Shown here one piece after another: positions 1-8,326 of a stretch of 64,000 nt of DNA. The position numbers and the translations under genes are program-made. The number at the start of each line of letters is the position of its first letter. The stretch's first letter is position 1. This DNA is from Schizochytrium sp. TIO01 (lineage: Eukaryota > Sar > Bigyra > Thraustochytrida > Thraustochytriidae). The notes beneath the pieces were generated by a model, which worked only from the letters and a program-made list of their open reading frames with translations, did no database searches and was not told the DNA's origin. Location: contig SMSO01000031.1 of NCBI GenBank assembly GCA_004764695.1, positions 6,319,261 to 6,383,260 of the forward strand. Reading direction: 5' to 3'.

Positions 1-212
1 GTCAAGTCAAGTGGGAAGCCCAAGACGACTACAAGAACATGCGGGACCGCCGGGAGACAATTCCGTGGTGGGGTGTTCACGGAATCGAATTTAAAGAAGA
101 GGGTACAGAGAAGCTCGGTGAGCACTCCACAAAATATACGGTAGACGTCTTGTATAATTACAATGCAGACAAGTCTGAGCATTGGGCCAACCGTAAATTA
201 GACTGGAAGTAA
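1..212 (+). CDS. 3' end of an unidentified protein-coding gene
   Basis: An open frame enters from the left edge in the frame whose first complete codon is at position 3. It runs 69 codons to a TAA at 210-212. The peptide is rich in charged and aromatic residues, including PWWGVHG, YTVDVLYNYN and a C-terminal KLDWK. The codons look like those of the other genes here, and the frame stays open to the edge while the other two forward frames close, which supports real coding. I do not recognise the family. The 5' part lies outside the window, so the start, any introns and the function cannot be judged. Confidence 0.5.
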   Translation, partial: QVKWEAQDDYKNMRDRRETIPWWGVHGIEFKEEGTEKLGEHSTKYTVDVLYNYNADKSEHWANRKLDWK

Positions 213-757
213 AATACCAAACTTATAGAAGTGATAGATGAATTAGGTACTATTTGGTTGTTGAGATATACTGTGTTTCCCCTCTTCCTGCTTGTGGTTT
301 GTTCTCCATCTTCAATAGATAGTTCTAAGCAATAAAGAATAAAGAAATAACCAGATATTATATTTAAAGTGATTGGACCATGGGAAATATTGCACGTCAT
401 GAATGCAAAAGGTGCCAATCTACAACGAGAAAATTAAGTGGGGCTTGCTTAGTTGAGTGGATTACATAATATAAGTACACATGTACTCACTATTTGGTGA
501 TTAAAGCTTGTGATGAGATGATGTCATACTTTCTTATTCCTGTTTGGCTTAATACAAGCATCATTGTAACACCATTTACAAACCTTGTTGTAGAATCGCT
601 ATACCTATACTCTGAGCAGTCATTCACAGCATGTCGAATGAGGCATTATTCCTCATGCATAAAAGGTTCTGCTACGTACAGTTGTAAACTTGTTATCAGT
701 GGTGCAGATTGCAATTTCGCAGCACTAATAAGTTGTTTTAATGGCTGAGACTTTCGG
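213..757. other. Intergenic, convergent 3' flanks
   Basis: This stretch lies between the 3' end of the left-edge gene and the 3' end of the REEP gene on the opposite strand. It is moderately AT-rich and should hold the two 3' UTRs. AATAAAGAATAAAG occurs near 331-344 and could serve as a polyadenylation signal for the left gene. I see no gene. Confidence 0.5.
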
Positions 758-1450
758 TTATTTTGAGGCTCCTTGAAGAGGCGGTTGAGCAGCTCCGATG
801 ACCTGTTGAAACGGCACAGCCTCATGGCATTTGAGAAAAGGCGCCAGAACGTGCGAGTGTACGTACAAAGCGCCACGCTTTGTCCTACTTTGTAACCACA
901 GCGCTAGCCCGATCTTAAGTGGATAATAGAATGGTGCAATGTGTAGTAAGCTATATCCAAATGCCAGTTCAATGAGATTAAGAAATGACATGCAGACCCA
1001 GTATGTGACCCACCTGATGACTTGAGCTTTGTCCTTGGTGACAAGAGTTTTGATTGAGGATTGCGCAGGATATGCAAAGCTGATAAGCTCACACCATTGT
1101 CTTGCCCCCCAGCCCATCCACAGCGAGATTGCAACCGCAAGTCCCGCCCAAGAGACTGCATCAATTTTCCGAATTCCTGTGGCTGCCTCAAAATGTTTCA
1201 AACCTTCGTAGTTCTCCAGCTCTTGAGCCAGGCTCGTTCTAAGTTCTGAAATACGCTTCTGTATAGACTTTGGCGTTTTATGCAGCGCCATAGCGCCACC
1301 ACTTTGTGCATAGAGTAGCGTTGGGGAGAGTGTAGTCCTGCTCAGCCTCTGGCCACTGTCTCCTGATGCCCAGATCTCCTCATCCTCATCTGCGGACGCA
1401 GACGCAGACGCAGCACCTGCGCTCTCGCTTGTGACCTCACTCGCACTCAT
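758..1450 (-). CDS. REEP/Yop1/HVA22 (TB2/DP1) family ER membrane-shaping protein
   Basis: The product is 230 residues if started at the ATG at 1450 (MSASEV); longer readings need a non-ATG codon. Residues 1-55 are Ser/Ala/acidic and probably disordered. Residues 60-85 form a charged helix. The TB2/DP1/HVA22 domain spans about 95-212. Its hallmark segments are visible: YPAQSSIKTL at 127-136, WVTYWVCMSFLNLIE at 147-161, and FYYPLKIGLALWLQ at 174-187 with the hairpin-type hydrophobic pairs. The domain ends in VLAPFLKCHE, the usual amphipathic helix. Proteins of this family wedge into the ER membrane and, with reticulons, stabilise tubules and high curvature. The gene is head-to-head with the WW/R3H gene across about 460 bp, so the two may share a promoter region. 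Family assignment is firm; which REEP subclass it belongs to is not clear. Confidence 0.9.
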   Translation of the reverse strand: MSASEVTSESAGAASASASADEDEEIWASGDSGQRLSRTTLSPTLLYAQSGGAMALHKTPKSIQKRISELRTSLAQELENYEGLKHFEAATGIRKIDAVSWAGLAVAISLWMGWGARQWCELISFAYPAQSSIKTLVTKDKAQVIRWVTYWVCMSFLNLIELAFGYSLLHIAPFYYPLKIGLALWLQSRTKRGALYVHSHVLAPFLKCHEAVPFQQVIGAAQPPLQGASK

Positions 1451-1913
1451 GATTAAAGCCACGAGCTCTCTGCCTAGTCTCGACTTTGATCTGCAAAATC
1501 TTCGACGATTTACGAGGCCTATTCCAGGCCGTTGAGGGATTGCTGGTTTATTTTATTTCATTTCATTACATTACATTTTTACATTGCCATCTAATCTCTA
1601 AGGTCCCTTCGCTTATGAACAAACAATTGAACTTCATCAGAAGATAGCGCTACTGGTATTTGTGATTCCAGGGACGACAAACGACATTCTCGTCCATGCC
1701 TTTTTGAAGAGATTTGCTGCAGAATGCAAAACAAGGCAGTGGAATTCTTGTTTTGTGCAGTTTTCTTTAACTTTTTATTTTAAAATATAGTACCGTACCT
1801 ACTAGTAGTATTTTGGAAGTCAAACTAAGTAATACTTTCACTTGAAACAATGTTCTCTTGATTCAATTCAATCGCGGAGGCAAATCCTAAACGAAGAATT
1901 GCGAACAGCAACG
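1451..1913. promoter_or_regulatory. Divergent intergenic region between the REEP and WW/R3H genes
   Basis: Two genes start outward from this roughly 460-bp stretch, so it must contain both 5' leaders and probably both promoters. It has an AT-rich core (about 1545-1590 and 1760-1810). The tandem word ttcattacattacatttttacat lies near 1561-1583. I cannot identify a specific element. The reading frame upstream of 1914 stays open but has no ATG, so it is treated as 5' leader. Confidence 0.4.
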
Positions 1914-2856
1914 ATGGACTTCGAGGAGGCCCTTCCTGCGGGCTGGAAGAAGGCATGGAGCAGATCTCGTCAGAAGCCATACTACTCTAACGCGGCCCTC
2001 AACGTGAGTTTGTGGAGCATTGAAGAAGTGCAACGTCTGGAGGCATCGAAGCCAGCACCAGCGGTCACTTCTACTTCAACCAAAAATGCTTCTGCTGCTT
2101 CGGCTGCAACAGATTTGGCAAATCAATCAGCAAACTCTACTGCAACTGAAGCTAGTTCTACCCTTTCTACAGGAGTAATGAAAATCACCAAAGTGCCTGC
2201 AGAAGCACTCAAAGATCTGGGCGCCTTCGAAGATTTTGTGCAAACCACAATCAAAGACTTTATGGGAGATGAAGCCAAAACTGACCTCGAGCTCCCACCC
2301 TGTGGCGAGGATAAACGTTATGTAATCAACGAAGCCGCGGATGATTTTGAGCTCATCCCAGAGACTGGTAAAAAGGACATGGGTACGCACATAGGCACCT
2401 TCATTACGCTCTACAAACCGGGCTATTCAACTCGCGAGAAGCGGGAGGCCAAGGCCAAAGCTGATATCGAAGCAAAGAATGCATCCGGGAAAAGTACTTC
2501 TCTTGAAGCATCCAGTGTCAATGCTCAAAATCAGAGTCAGCAGCAACAGCGCACGAAACGTTCTAGGCTTGATGAACCACCAGTAGCCTCTGAAAACCTC
2601 GGCGGAAGCGCAAAAATAACCAAGCTTGGGACCACTTCTCGCGATCGTCGCACGATTGAAGAAATCCAAAGAGTAAGTTGTATTGAAAACCATAGGAACG
2701 AGGGTGGAAGGAGGAGTCGCCAAGTAGCGATTTTTTAGCGCAATCAGGTCTAGGCACATCTTTTTCATCTTCATGAGACGTTCAAAATTAAAAGTGGGAA
2801 ATGACCAACTCACAGATAATCTCTAATTTCTTACACAGGACTTGAGTACCAAATAA
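1914..2856 (+). CDS. WW domain plus R3H-like domain protein (two exons)
   Basis: The gene starts at the ATG at 1914 (MDFEEALPAGW). Exon 1 is 1914-2672 and exon 2 is 2839-2856, giving 258 residues. A WW domain occupies about residues 6-40, with LPAGWKKAWSRSRQKPYYSN and a second Trp in SLWS; WW domains bind proline-rich or phospho-Ser/Thr-Pro ligands. After a Ser/Ala/Thr linker, residues about 105-185 resemble an R3H single-strand nucleic-acid module: a DFVQTTIKDF helix, LPPC, then DKRYVINEAADDFEL and a late ITLYKP strand. The signature Arg-x3-His reads Arg-x3-Asn here. The charged tail ends RDRRTIEEIQRDLSTK once the intron is removed, recalling the R-x-IEE tail of SPAG7-type R3H proteins. An RNA-related nuclear role is plausible but inferred. 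WW is secure, R3H probable. Confidence 0.75.
2673..2838 (+). other. Spliceosomal intron in the WW/R3H gene
   Basis: The donor AGA|GTAAGT follows codon 253 and the acceptor is preceded by the pyrimidine-rich ctaatttcttacacag. Removing 166 nt joins the frame to GAC TTG AGT ACC AAA TAA. Without splicing the frame continues into a basic, low-similarity tail ending at 2738. The strong consensus ends, and the recovery of an R-x-IEE tail like that of SPAG7-type R3H proteins, support splicing. It is the only intron I can place with confidence in the window. Confidence 0.75.
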
Positions 2857-3530
2857 AGATTAACGGTTTCCTTTTTTATCGAATCTAGGCACCCTTCTCG
2901 ACATGTCTCGGTTGGAAGGTGCTACACTAGACATTCGATGCATAACTTCTGAATCTCTCTTATTTATAGACGCATCAACACAAGAAAAGCCAAACTGCAG
3001 CAACTATCAACGCTCTCCTTCTCTAGAATCCTTACCAATATAGAAATAAATATTGGCTCGACAAGCAAGACACTTTTGGTTCCCTATTTTCCCCTGAAGC
3101 GAAGTCTCTGAGACGTGAATGATTTTTCGTTTAGTCCAAACATCATAGCAGGATTGTGAAGACCCAGTGACACTTCAGCACTAGTCATTTGGCACCTGCG
3201 ATAAAGAGTGAAGACAACAAAACAAAAGCTTATAGAAAGACTAGCTCTTTAAGAGCAGAGAAAACACCTAATGACAAGAGGGAAAGGAACAGCAAACAAG
3301 CCTCGACTCTGTAGTACAGCTGCAAGAAAAAGACACTGCCCTGAAGTGAACCTCGGAAAGACGAACACGAGGGTGAAAGATAGCAGACAAGAAAAAAAAA
3401 AATGGGCAAAGTGAAAACATAAAGAGCACATTTCATGTGAAGACTGAATGAAGTCAGACTATACCCCATAATTGAAACAATGAATCCATTAGCCAGTCAG
3501 TTTGTTAAATTTTCAGTAAGACTTTGCGTC
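2857..3530. other. Intergenic, convergent 3' flanks
   Basis: The 3' ends of the WW/R3H gene and the Rieske gene face each other here. AATAAA overlaps the WW/R3H stop codon (around 2852) and another A-rich block lies near 3388-3405. No coding or structural signal stands out. Confidence 0.5.
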
Positions 3531-4766
3531 TCAAAAGTCCTCATCTGCATCGAAATTTGAGTGATCAAATGACTCAAAACCTACTTGGACTTCGCCGTGG
3601 TCAACGCGACATGGAAAAACTGTCTGCTGGTACTCCGTCTTATTCAGGCACTTGCCAGAGCGAAGATCAAACCTCCAGCCGTGCCATGGGCAAGCAACGC
3701 ATGGACCAGTGCGGGGCGTTGCACCGCCACTGCCATCTTTGTACACAGTCGCCTGGATATCTTCAATGTCACCTTGAAACAATGGACCTCCTTGATGACA
3801 ACAGGAATTTTTGATAGCATAGAACATTCCCTTATACTTGAATAAAGCAACTGTCTCGCCATTAACTTCCGCGGATTTGCCCAAGGGAGGCCCTTCCCTT
3901 TTCAACTTTACTTGGCGCACCTGACCGGTAACAGTGTATTGTGATTTGTACTGTGGAGGGTTGCTGGCACTATCCAAAAGATCAGAGGCCTTGACACCCG
4001 TACCAAAATACATGTAATGCTTTTGATCATCTAAGTCAAGTTCGCTCATCCTGCTCATGTCCATAAACGCGCCGCCAAACGTTGTGTTAGATCTAGAGCA
4101 TGCTGTCAAAGAGTTCGGAGACGACGCATACCCATCACTATCGATTTTGTCCCCGTCAAAGTCTGTGAGCAGGTCGAGCTGCAGTGTGGGCCTTCCAGAG
4201 GCAGCAGAAGCAGCTGCCGCTGAAGTTCTGGCTACACTTGGAGGATTTGGTGGCGCAGTTTGAAACTTAGTATTCTGAATGACCGTTCTCACGCCGTTGC
4301 TTTGAGTAATAATTTTCGAAGGCTCACGCATTCCTGAATCATCACTCGCAAGGCCTCGTAACATTGCTTGCTTCTCATCTGAAGTGCCAGACCTAGACCC
4401 TCCAAGAGATCCAGATTTCTTTGAGAATGCTGACGACGGTGATGGTGCGAATGAAGATGTTCCTCTCAAGGAATTCCCAGGCCCCTCCGATTGCCATGTA
4501 TGCGACCCAGGTTTTGATGTGTTTGACGCATTGTCCAATTTCGAAGCAGACTCCCCAGATTTGCTCGCCCTAGAGTTGGACGAATTCTCAGAATCACGGC
4601 TTTCTCCGCGAGATGCGCCTCCAGAAATACGCAGTGGTTTCACAGAAAATCCACTTTCAGTTTTCTCAGCTCGCTCGCGATATTCTCGCACAAGAGGAGG
4701 CGTGTCCAGCCTAAAAAGTTGCCTTCCACCTTGCTGGCGCTGTTCACCTTTTCCTGTGTCGCTCAT
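3531..4766 (-). CDS. Rieske [2Fe-2S] domain protein with long disordered N-terminus (RFESD-like)
   Basis: The product is 411 residues from the ATG at 4766 (MSDTGKGEQ). Residues 1-240 are Ser/Gly/Asn/Lys-rich with no recognisable fold. From about residue 285 (TVTGQVRQVKLKREGPPLG) a compact Rieske fold begins. The cluster ligands are all present: Cys322-x-His324 in SCCHQGGPL, and Cys359-x2-His362 in CPWHGWRFD. GDIEDI between them is typical of the RFESD/nitrite-reductase-small-subunit type. No transmembrane segment or targeting peptide is obvious, so this is not the mitochondrial bc1 Rieske protein. No catalytic oxygenase domain follows, so the domain ends the protein and probably acts as an electron carrier. 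The partner is unknown. The long disordered extension ahead of a small ferredoxin-type domain is unusual. Confidence 0.85.
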   Translation of the reverse strand: MSDTGKGEQRQQGGRQLFRLDTPPLVREYRERAEKTESGFSVKPLRISGGASRGESRDSENSSNSRASKSGESASKLDNASNTSKPGSHTWQSEGPGNSLRGTSSFAPSPSSAFSKKSGSLGGSRSGTSDEKQAMLRGLASDDSGMREPSKIITQSNGVRTVIQNTKFQTAPPNPPSVARTSAAAASAASGRPTLQLDLLTDFDGDKIDSDGYASSPNSLTACSRSNTTFGGAFMDMSRMSELDLDDQKHYMYFGTGVKASDLLDSASNPPQYKSQYTVTGQVRQVKLKREGPPLGKSAEVNGETVALFKYKGMFYAIKNSCCHQGGPLFQGDIEDIQATVYKDGSGGATPRTGPCVACPWHGWRFDLRSGKCLNKTEYQQTVFPCRVDHGEVQVGFESFDHSNFDADEDF

Positions 4767-6269
4767 GTCGCACCTCCTGAGATGCAAAATACTTAGCAAG
4801 GGCAACTCTCACAGCAGCTGCAAAAGTATAGGCGTAGCCGGCACGCCGTTGGGAGTGCAGGACTCGAGCCACCTCGCAGCCGTTAATTATGATCTGAGTT
4901 TAATTGGGTTGGATAATGGGCTTGTGACGTGCTTTCTATATACGTCGGAGTCATGTGCAGCAGACCTTGAGAGGGCCTAGTGGGAGTCTTAACAATGAGC
5001 CTAGCGAAAGTTTTTCCCTCTTCCTGAACTATGACCTGAGAGTGAATACATCGATCAGCAAAACTTGAGCTAGCCCCTGACGTGGACGCAGTGATGGCAG
5101 CGCTAGCAATGGTAGGGCTTCGATGGGTAAATGCGACATGGCCATGGTGATTTCGTAAAATAAAAAGGTATAGTGGAAAAGTGAAATGGCGTTTGTTGTA
5201 CATCAAGTCTGCGTAATTTATGTGAATACAAGGTGGACAAATTGTTCTTGGAAAAATAAAACATGCAATACCTACATTGCAGATTCGTACCCGTCAGAGT
5301 CCTGTGCTTTGCAAAATGTTATATGGAATATACTATTAAAGATGAATCCTGTACTGTGAGACATCTTGGGGGAACAACTTCAGAATATTGCTTGTGATAA
5401 TTCGACTTTGAGACCCTTCTGTGAAACACCTCGACGTTTTCTGATGTTTCTTTCGCTGTAAGTGCAGCGAAATAACACATATAGCACCAGCTTAATAACA
5501 CATATAGCACCAGCTTACTACAAAACTTCGTGTTGACTTTGCGTAATGTGATTTTGTCATGTGATTGCAAAAAGTTTGCATTGTTGCAAGAAAAGCTGGA
5601 ATTAGAATAGCTACCTACATAAATGTCACAAGAATTCTAAATATACATATGCATAATAAAACATATAAAAGTATATGATATAATGTGGATTGTAGCAATA
5701 CAGACAGTTTTAGAAACATACACGATTTTATCGAAAATAAATTGGATCAAATGAATGAAGGAAAGAAGCTTTTTATGGTCTATTTTTTTAATCTGTATTT
5801 TTTTAATTTAAAATTAATTACCTTTTTTTTTTTTTTTAAATGTTAGGCAATTTTAAAAGCAACTAAAACGAAAAACGATGTATCCTCTGTTACACAATAA
5901 ATGTGCTGTGGAAAATCGCACGGCGCAAACCAAGAATGCATCACAAGGCATCAGTAAGTTGAAACGACAATGAGATCTAAGATTTCCGCTTGCTGATCAA
6001 GTCCATCACTGATTATACACATGTGTTTAGTGCGTCCCGGCCTTTACCTACCTTTTGTCTTTTCTGTTTCCAAAGTTTGCGAATATTCATGGTTCTTGGA
6101 AACTCAGAAACACAAAAAGGGTGTTCTTTTTTCAGGACACATAACCTCAAACATAAGTTGTATCTTAACTCGCGAGAGTCCCCTTTAACAGTTTTTTGCA
6201 CAAAGCCCGCCACGGGCGCTGCCAAAGGCGTTTGCGGAGACCAAGGTTAACGCTGCTTCGCTTGCCACA
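4767..6269. other. Divergent intergenic region with tandem duplication and AT-rich core
   Basis: About 1.5 kb separates the Rieske and glycosyltransferase start codons. The first few hundred bases beside the Rieske start are of gene-like composition, and 5570-5880 is strongly AT-rich, with a T tract near 5822-5838. It contains the 23-bp tandem duplication listed separately. No convincing gene is present. Confidence 0.5.
5471..5516. repeat. Perfect 23-bp tandem duplication
   Basis: The unit beginning AATAACACATATAGCACC occurs at 5471-5493 and again, without mismatch, at 5494-5516. It lies in the spacer between the Rieske and glycosyltransferase genes. Perfect identity suggests a recent slippage duplication. 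Confidence 0.9.
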
Positions 6270-7838
6270 ATGGCGGTGAGGAATTCTTATTTCACGTGGC
6301 GGACGCCGCGATCTCTGCGACTTGGCTTGGCAGCATTGTGGCTTATCCTAGCCTTCGCGCTGGCAGCATCTTTTATAGTGCTGCACGCAACGCTTGCTGA
6401 GGACAGATACAATTTAGATCTTCTCAGGAGCCCGGCACTGCGTCACGAAACGGTGGACAGCCTTTTGCGAAGAGGGTTTGTCAGCTCTCCCGAATCGAAA
6501 TCGAGGTATGAACAACAAAGAAGCGCAGATGTTGGTCTACAGCAGAAAAGCAAGCAAGGCGATAGTAGAGACCAATACAGTCAACAGAACTTTCATCGCA
6601 CTGAGGATGAAGATTATCCAGAGCTGCACGTAATTTATAATGTAGGGTGTGGCGGCCACAGCTCGTACCGTTTTCAGCTTATTCAGTCTCTAACACTGGA
6701 CTATTCTTGGGCGAAACATCGCCAACCGGGGCGATTAACTCGGATTGTTTCTGGCTGTGGAGAAGATCCAGTAAAACGAAAGGCTATGTCTCAAACGAGT
6801 ATCGAGGATCCGGAAGCTCTGGCTCGCTTTGACACCTGGTTTACAGAGGCAAATGATACTGTAAATGGAGTGAAGTACGTCATGTTTAATCGGCCTACCG
6901 CGCTGATCAAGTATTTTGCAACCCAAAAAACCTCCGAGTCAGCAATATATGCAGTTCTTGATCCAGATTTTGTTTTTCTTCATAAAATACCTGATGATGT
7001 GATCCGAAAGGTCCGCCCAGGGAAACCCGTGGCTGCATTCTATGCGCTTGGCTCTAAATGGGTTGAATGGGGGCAAAGTATTTGCCGAGGGGAGCCCCAA
7101 TATACTGATGCTGTGTGTGATAGATTTGATAGAGGTACTCGTATAAGATCAGCATCAGTTTATGAAGGTGGAGCTCCCTATCTAATGGTTAAGTCTGATT
7201 GGCAACGACTTTTACCAACATGGATTTCAGTTATGCCACCAACGCATAAGTTCTATAGCGGCATTGAGTCTGATATGTACGCTTACATGATTGCTTTTGT
7301 TCTTCTTGATATGGAGCATACTCTGGAGAAGAATCTTATGCGGACTTGTATGGCAAATTCGCGACAACAAGTAGACGACGGGACAACCTTTATTCATTAC
7401 TGCCAGCGTTACCACGTCCAAGAGACGCGTGGTGAAGCTTACAATGTAAACAATGCTTCCGAATTCCTCCCAAGCAACAAGTATAATCCAGAAACGTCAA
7501 AGTATTTATACGTCTTTAGTAAATATTGGATGCAGGCAATCGAGCCTCAAAAGTGGATTCTCGAGTGTGAGAGCCCGCTCCTGATTCTGCCGCCCAAATT
7601 GCCAGAGTCGCACTTTTACTCTTTGAACAGCCCATCTCTACAGCGAAAAGATTATCGCGTTCTTAATGAATTAGTACCTGCTGTAAATGATGCGATTTCA
7701 GCTTACAAGCGCAAGATTTGTCCTGCTCAAGGCAAAACACCAAACTTTCAGCGTGAAATGATTTTACACGAATCTCATCGTCACACAAAACATTTGCTCA
7801 ACTCAATTATACCGCTGTCTGCGCAGTCGGAGGAGTAA
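6270..7838 (+). CDS. Peptidyl hydroxyproline/serine O-glycosyltransferase-like, Golgi type II membrane protein
   Basis: The product is 522 residues starting ccacaATGg, a good initiation context. Residues 17-40 form a single hydrophobic anchor after a short basic tail, the topology of Golgi type II enzymes. A polar stem of about 75 residues follows. The catalytic region opens with LHVIYNVGCGGHSSYRFQ at 119-136, the signature of the plant and algal HPAT / peptidyl serine galactosyltransferase group (GT95/GT96). Next come an acidic DPD triad at 231-233 (AVLDPDFVFLHKI), likely the metal/nucleotide-sugar site, and GGAPYLMVKSDW at 300-311. IHYCQRYHV at 375-383 also matches the family. Members transfer arabinose or galactose from UDP-sugars to hydroxyproline or serine of secreted proteins. 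Which sugar is used here cannot be told from sequence alone. Confidence 0.85.
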   Translation: MAVRNSYFTWRTPRSLRLGLAALWLILAFALAASFIVLHATLAEDRYNLDLLRSPALRHETVDSLLRRGFVSSPESKSRYEQQRSADVGLQQKSKQGDSRDQYSQQNFHRTEDEDYPELHVIYNVGCGGHSSYRFQLIQSLTLDYSWAKHRQPGRLTRIVSGCGEDPVKRKAMSQTSIEDPEALARFDTWFTEANDTVNGVKYVMFNRPTALIKYFATQKTSESAIYAVLDPDFVFLHKIPDDVIRKVRPGKPVAAFYALGSKWVEWGQSICRGEPQYTDAVCDRFDRGTRIRSASVYEGGAPYLMVKSDWQRLLPTWISVMPPTHKFYSGIESDMYAYMIAFVLLDMEHTLEKNLMRTCMANSRQQVDDGTTFIHYCQRYHVQETRGEAYNVNNASEFLPSNKYNPETSKYLYVFSKYWMQAIEPQKWILECESPLLILPPKLPESHFYSLNSPSLQRKDYRVLNELVPAVNDAISAYKRKICPAQGKTPNFQREMILHESHRHTKHLLNSIIPLSAQSEE

Positions 7839-8326
7839 GACCAAAATCTGAAGGGTGCTAGAAAATTCTATCAAACAACAGTTGTGCCAAATGAGCCCTT
7901 CTTTGCATACGCGGAAGAGAAGGAAGCAAAACAACAGAAGTGAGACGTGGAAAGGGGATTCTTACAACTGTAGGATTATTCTTGTACGATACACAGAGAC
8001 CTCGAAAACTGATTCCAGATCTGCGACCGACTTTATCCTAAAGTTCGGCCTCAAGAGCAGTATGCGAGCAAGAGCTGCTCTTATGCATTGCTGAAAGCTA
8101 ATGAAGCATGCAGATCTGTACGACAAAAGTGCGCTTATGAATTTCCATGACTGTGCCAATCATTTATAAATAGATGCCACATTGGTTTAAAGATTGCAAA
8201 ATAAATTTCTTTCTTTTTTCTTTTCTTATTCATTTTATAGTAAACAATTTCTGTCGTGCATTGCAAGAATGTGGAGGTAAACTCACATCTCCTTGTGGTG
8301 GCGTAGCGACTAGTTCCAACGCGCAA
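7839..8326. other. Intergenic, convergent 3' flanks
   Basis: 3' ends of the glycosyltransferase and FHA/SAP genes meet here. AATAAA near 8201 and a T-rich run at 8206-8235 may terminate the left gene. No gene seen. Confidence 0.5.
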
